Of a stretch of DNA of 15,452 nt, positions 14,577 through 15,452 are shown piece after piece. How positions within the stretch are numbered: the first letter of the stretch is position 1; the number at the start of each line of letters is the position of its first letter. Below the pieces are notes generated by a model. It was not told where the DNA came from, searched no databases, and was given only the letters and a program-made list of their open reading frames with translations. Source of the DNA: Alphaproteobacteria bacterium UBA5343 (GTDB lineage: Bacteria > Pseudomonadota > Alphaproteobacteria > RF32 > UBA5343); NCBI GenBank assembly GCA_002410125.1, contig DHQH01000087.1, positions 1,805-17,256 on the forward strand, written 5' to 3'. The position numbers and the translations under genes were made by a program.

Positions 14577-15443
14577 GTGAACGGATTTTTACAAACGCTT
14601 AAAAACTTGAGCCCTGCTAGGCTTGCAGCTATTGCTGGTATCGGAATCTTCTTATTTGGGTTTATTGTATTTTTTATAAACCAATTATCTTCGTCTGATA
14701 TGACGGTGCTTTATAATGAGTTATCGTTAAATGACTCAAGACAGATAATTAGTAAATTAGATGCAAGTGGTGTTAAATATAAAATTAGAAATAATGGTAC
14801 TGAGATTTTGGTACCTAGTAATATGGCTAATCGACTTAGAGTTGATATGTCTGAACTTAATTTGACATCAAAATCTGGTATGGTCGGTTATGAAATTTTT
14901 GATGATGTTGATGCTCTTGGTTCAACTAATTTTATGCAAAATGTTAATCTTCTTCGTGCATTAGAAGGAGAGCTTGCTAGAACGATTAAATCTGTTGATA
15001 ATATCAAAAATGCTAGAGTGCATATTGTTATGCCAAAACGAGAAATGTTTTCTCGTGAGGAGCAACAACCAAAAGCTTCTGTGATTATTAAAACTAAGTT
15101 TGGTACGATTTCTTCTAAAGAAGTTATGTCTATTCAAAAATTAGTTTCAGCTTCTGTTCCAAAGTTAGAGGCTAAAGATGTTTCAATTATTGACAGTTCT
15201 GGAAAATTGCTTACAAAAAATTATGGTGATGATAATGATTTACAAATTGCTTCTCAAGAAGAAATGAGAAGAGATTATGAGAGAAAATTAGAAGATAAAA
15301 TTCAAGAGTTATTAGAACGAGCTATTGGATCTGGTAAAATAAGAGCCCAAGTTAGCTTGGAAATGGATTTTGATAAGATTGTAACAAATGAAGAAAAATA
15401 TGACCCAGATGGACAGGCGGTTAGATCTACGGTGCTCCATTAG
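14577..15443 (+). CDS. fliF: Flagellar MS-ring protein FliF, N-terminal half (ends abruptly near window edge)
   Basis: FliF forms the inner-membrane MS ring on which the basal body and export gate are built. This ORF covers 288 residues, against about 550 for the family. The start is GTG at 14577, preceded by AAAGGG, and gives the typical N-terminus LSPARLAAIAGIG. The first membrane segment lies at about 16-37. The YscJ/FliF ring-building domains follow (about 41-215), with TVLYNELSLNDSRQIISKLD, then NFMQNVNLLRALEGELARTI and KNARVHIVMPKRE. The next domain begins with KYDPDGQAVRST (about 274-285), where homologues continue into a Glu/Ser-rich stretch. Here the frame reads VLH and a TAG (15441-15443), nine bases from the window end. 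The second membrane segment and FliG-binding tail are therefore missing. Neither other frame restores FliF-like residues over the last 20 bases. Confidence 0.9.
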   Translation: MNGFLQTLKNLSPARLAAIAGIGIFLFGFIVFFINQLSSSDMTVLYNELSLNDSRQIISKLDASGVKYKIRNNGTEILVPSNMANRLRVDMSELNLTSKSGMVGYEIFDDVDALGSTNFMQNVNLLRALEGELARTIKSVDNIKNARVHIVMPKREMFSREEQQPKASVIIKTKFGTISSKEVMSIQKLVSASVPKLEAKDVSIIDSSGKLLTKNYGDDNDLQIASQEEMRRDYERKLEDKIQELLERAIGSGKIRAQVSLEMDFDKIVTNEEKYDPDGQAVRSTVLH

Positions 15444-15452
15444 CATCAAGAC

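Noticed and set aside
1..15452. CRISPR arrays, insertion sequences, prophage genes, rRNA or tRNA
   Set aside because: No regularly spaced repeats, transposase-like proteins, phage genes or stable RNA genes were seen in the window.

Overview
The window is a low-GC stretch (about one third G+C by eye) carrying flagellar genes of an alphaproteobacterium. Alphaproteobacteria are indicated by a FliX-type regulator divergent from flgI, a FlaF-type flagellin-secretion factor, a stand-alone rod-binding protein without a muramidase domain, and a DksA with the short alphaproteobacterial-style C-terminus. The base composition suggests an AT-rich lineage, such as a Rickettsiales/Holosporales-like or small-genome marine or host-associated group. 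The sequence does not resolve which. Both ends cut through genes, so this may be a complete contig.

Layout. Positions 1-1151 (minus strand) read fliX, then a dksA-like gene, then the start of maf. From 1251 a consensus sigma-54 promoter reads rightward into flgI, a rod-binding (FlgJ N-domain) gene, a FlgN/FlbY-like chaperone gene, flgK and flgL. This set ends at a bidirectional terminator near 7574-7604. An orphan periplasmic solute-binding-protein gene (7590-8513) lies on the minus strand, convergent with flgL and divergent from flaF (8664-9032). The flaF terminator runs directly into a second consensus sigma-54 promoter (9093-9108), which serves fliK, flgD and flgE. A strong terminator at 14275-14303 closes flgE. 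A gene-free AT-rich gap of 335 bases follows, with a structured GC-richer element and an extended -10 promoter. fliF starts at 14577 and is open for 288 codons before a stop 9 bases from the window end.

How the genes work together. FliF (MS ring) is built early and appears to use a housekeeping-type promoter. The P ring (FlgI), rod cap, hook cap (FlgD), hook (FlgE), hook-length ruler (FliK) and hook-filament junction (FlgK, FlgL) fall in the two sigma-54 units. This matches the class hierarchy known from Caulobacter, where FliX links basal-body assembly to the sigma-54 activator FlbD. FlaF would act later, on flagellin export. No flagellin, flbT, flbD or rpoN gene is present here.

Points deserving attention: an oversized hook protein (856 aa) with three tandem copies of a roughly 95-residue module that also appears once in FlgL; a CxxC pair in that hook protein, the only cysteines in the exported axial proteins here; the orphan binding protein lacking the usual amino-acid-clamping residues; a promoter fused to a terminator; the unexplained folded element before fliF; and the abrupt end of fliF.
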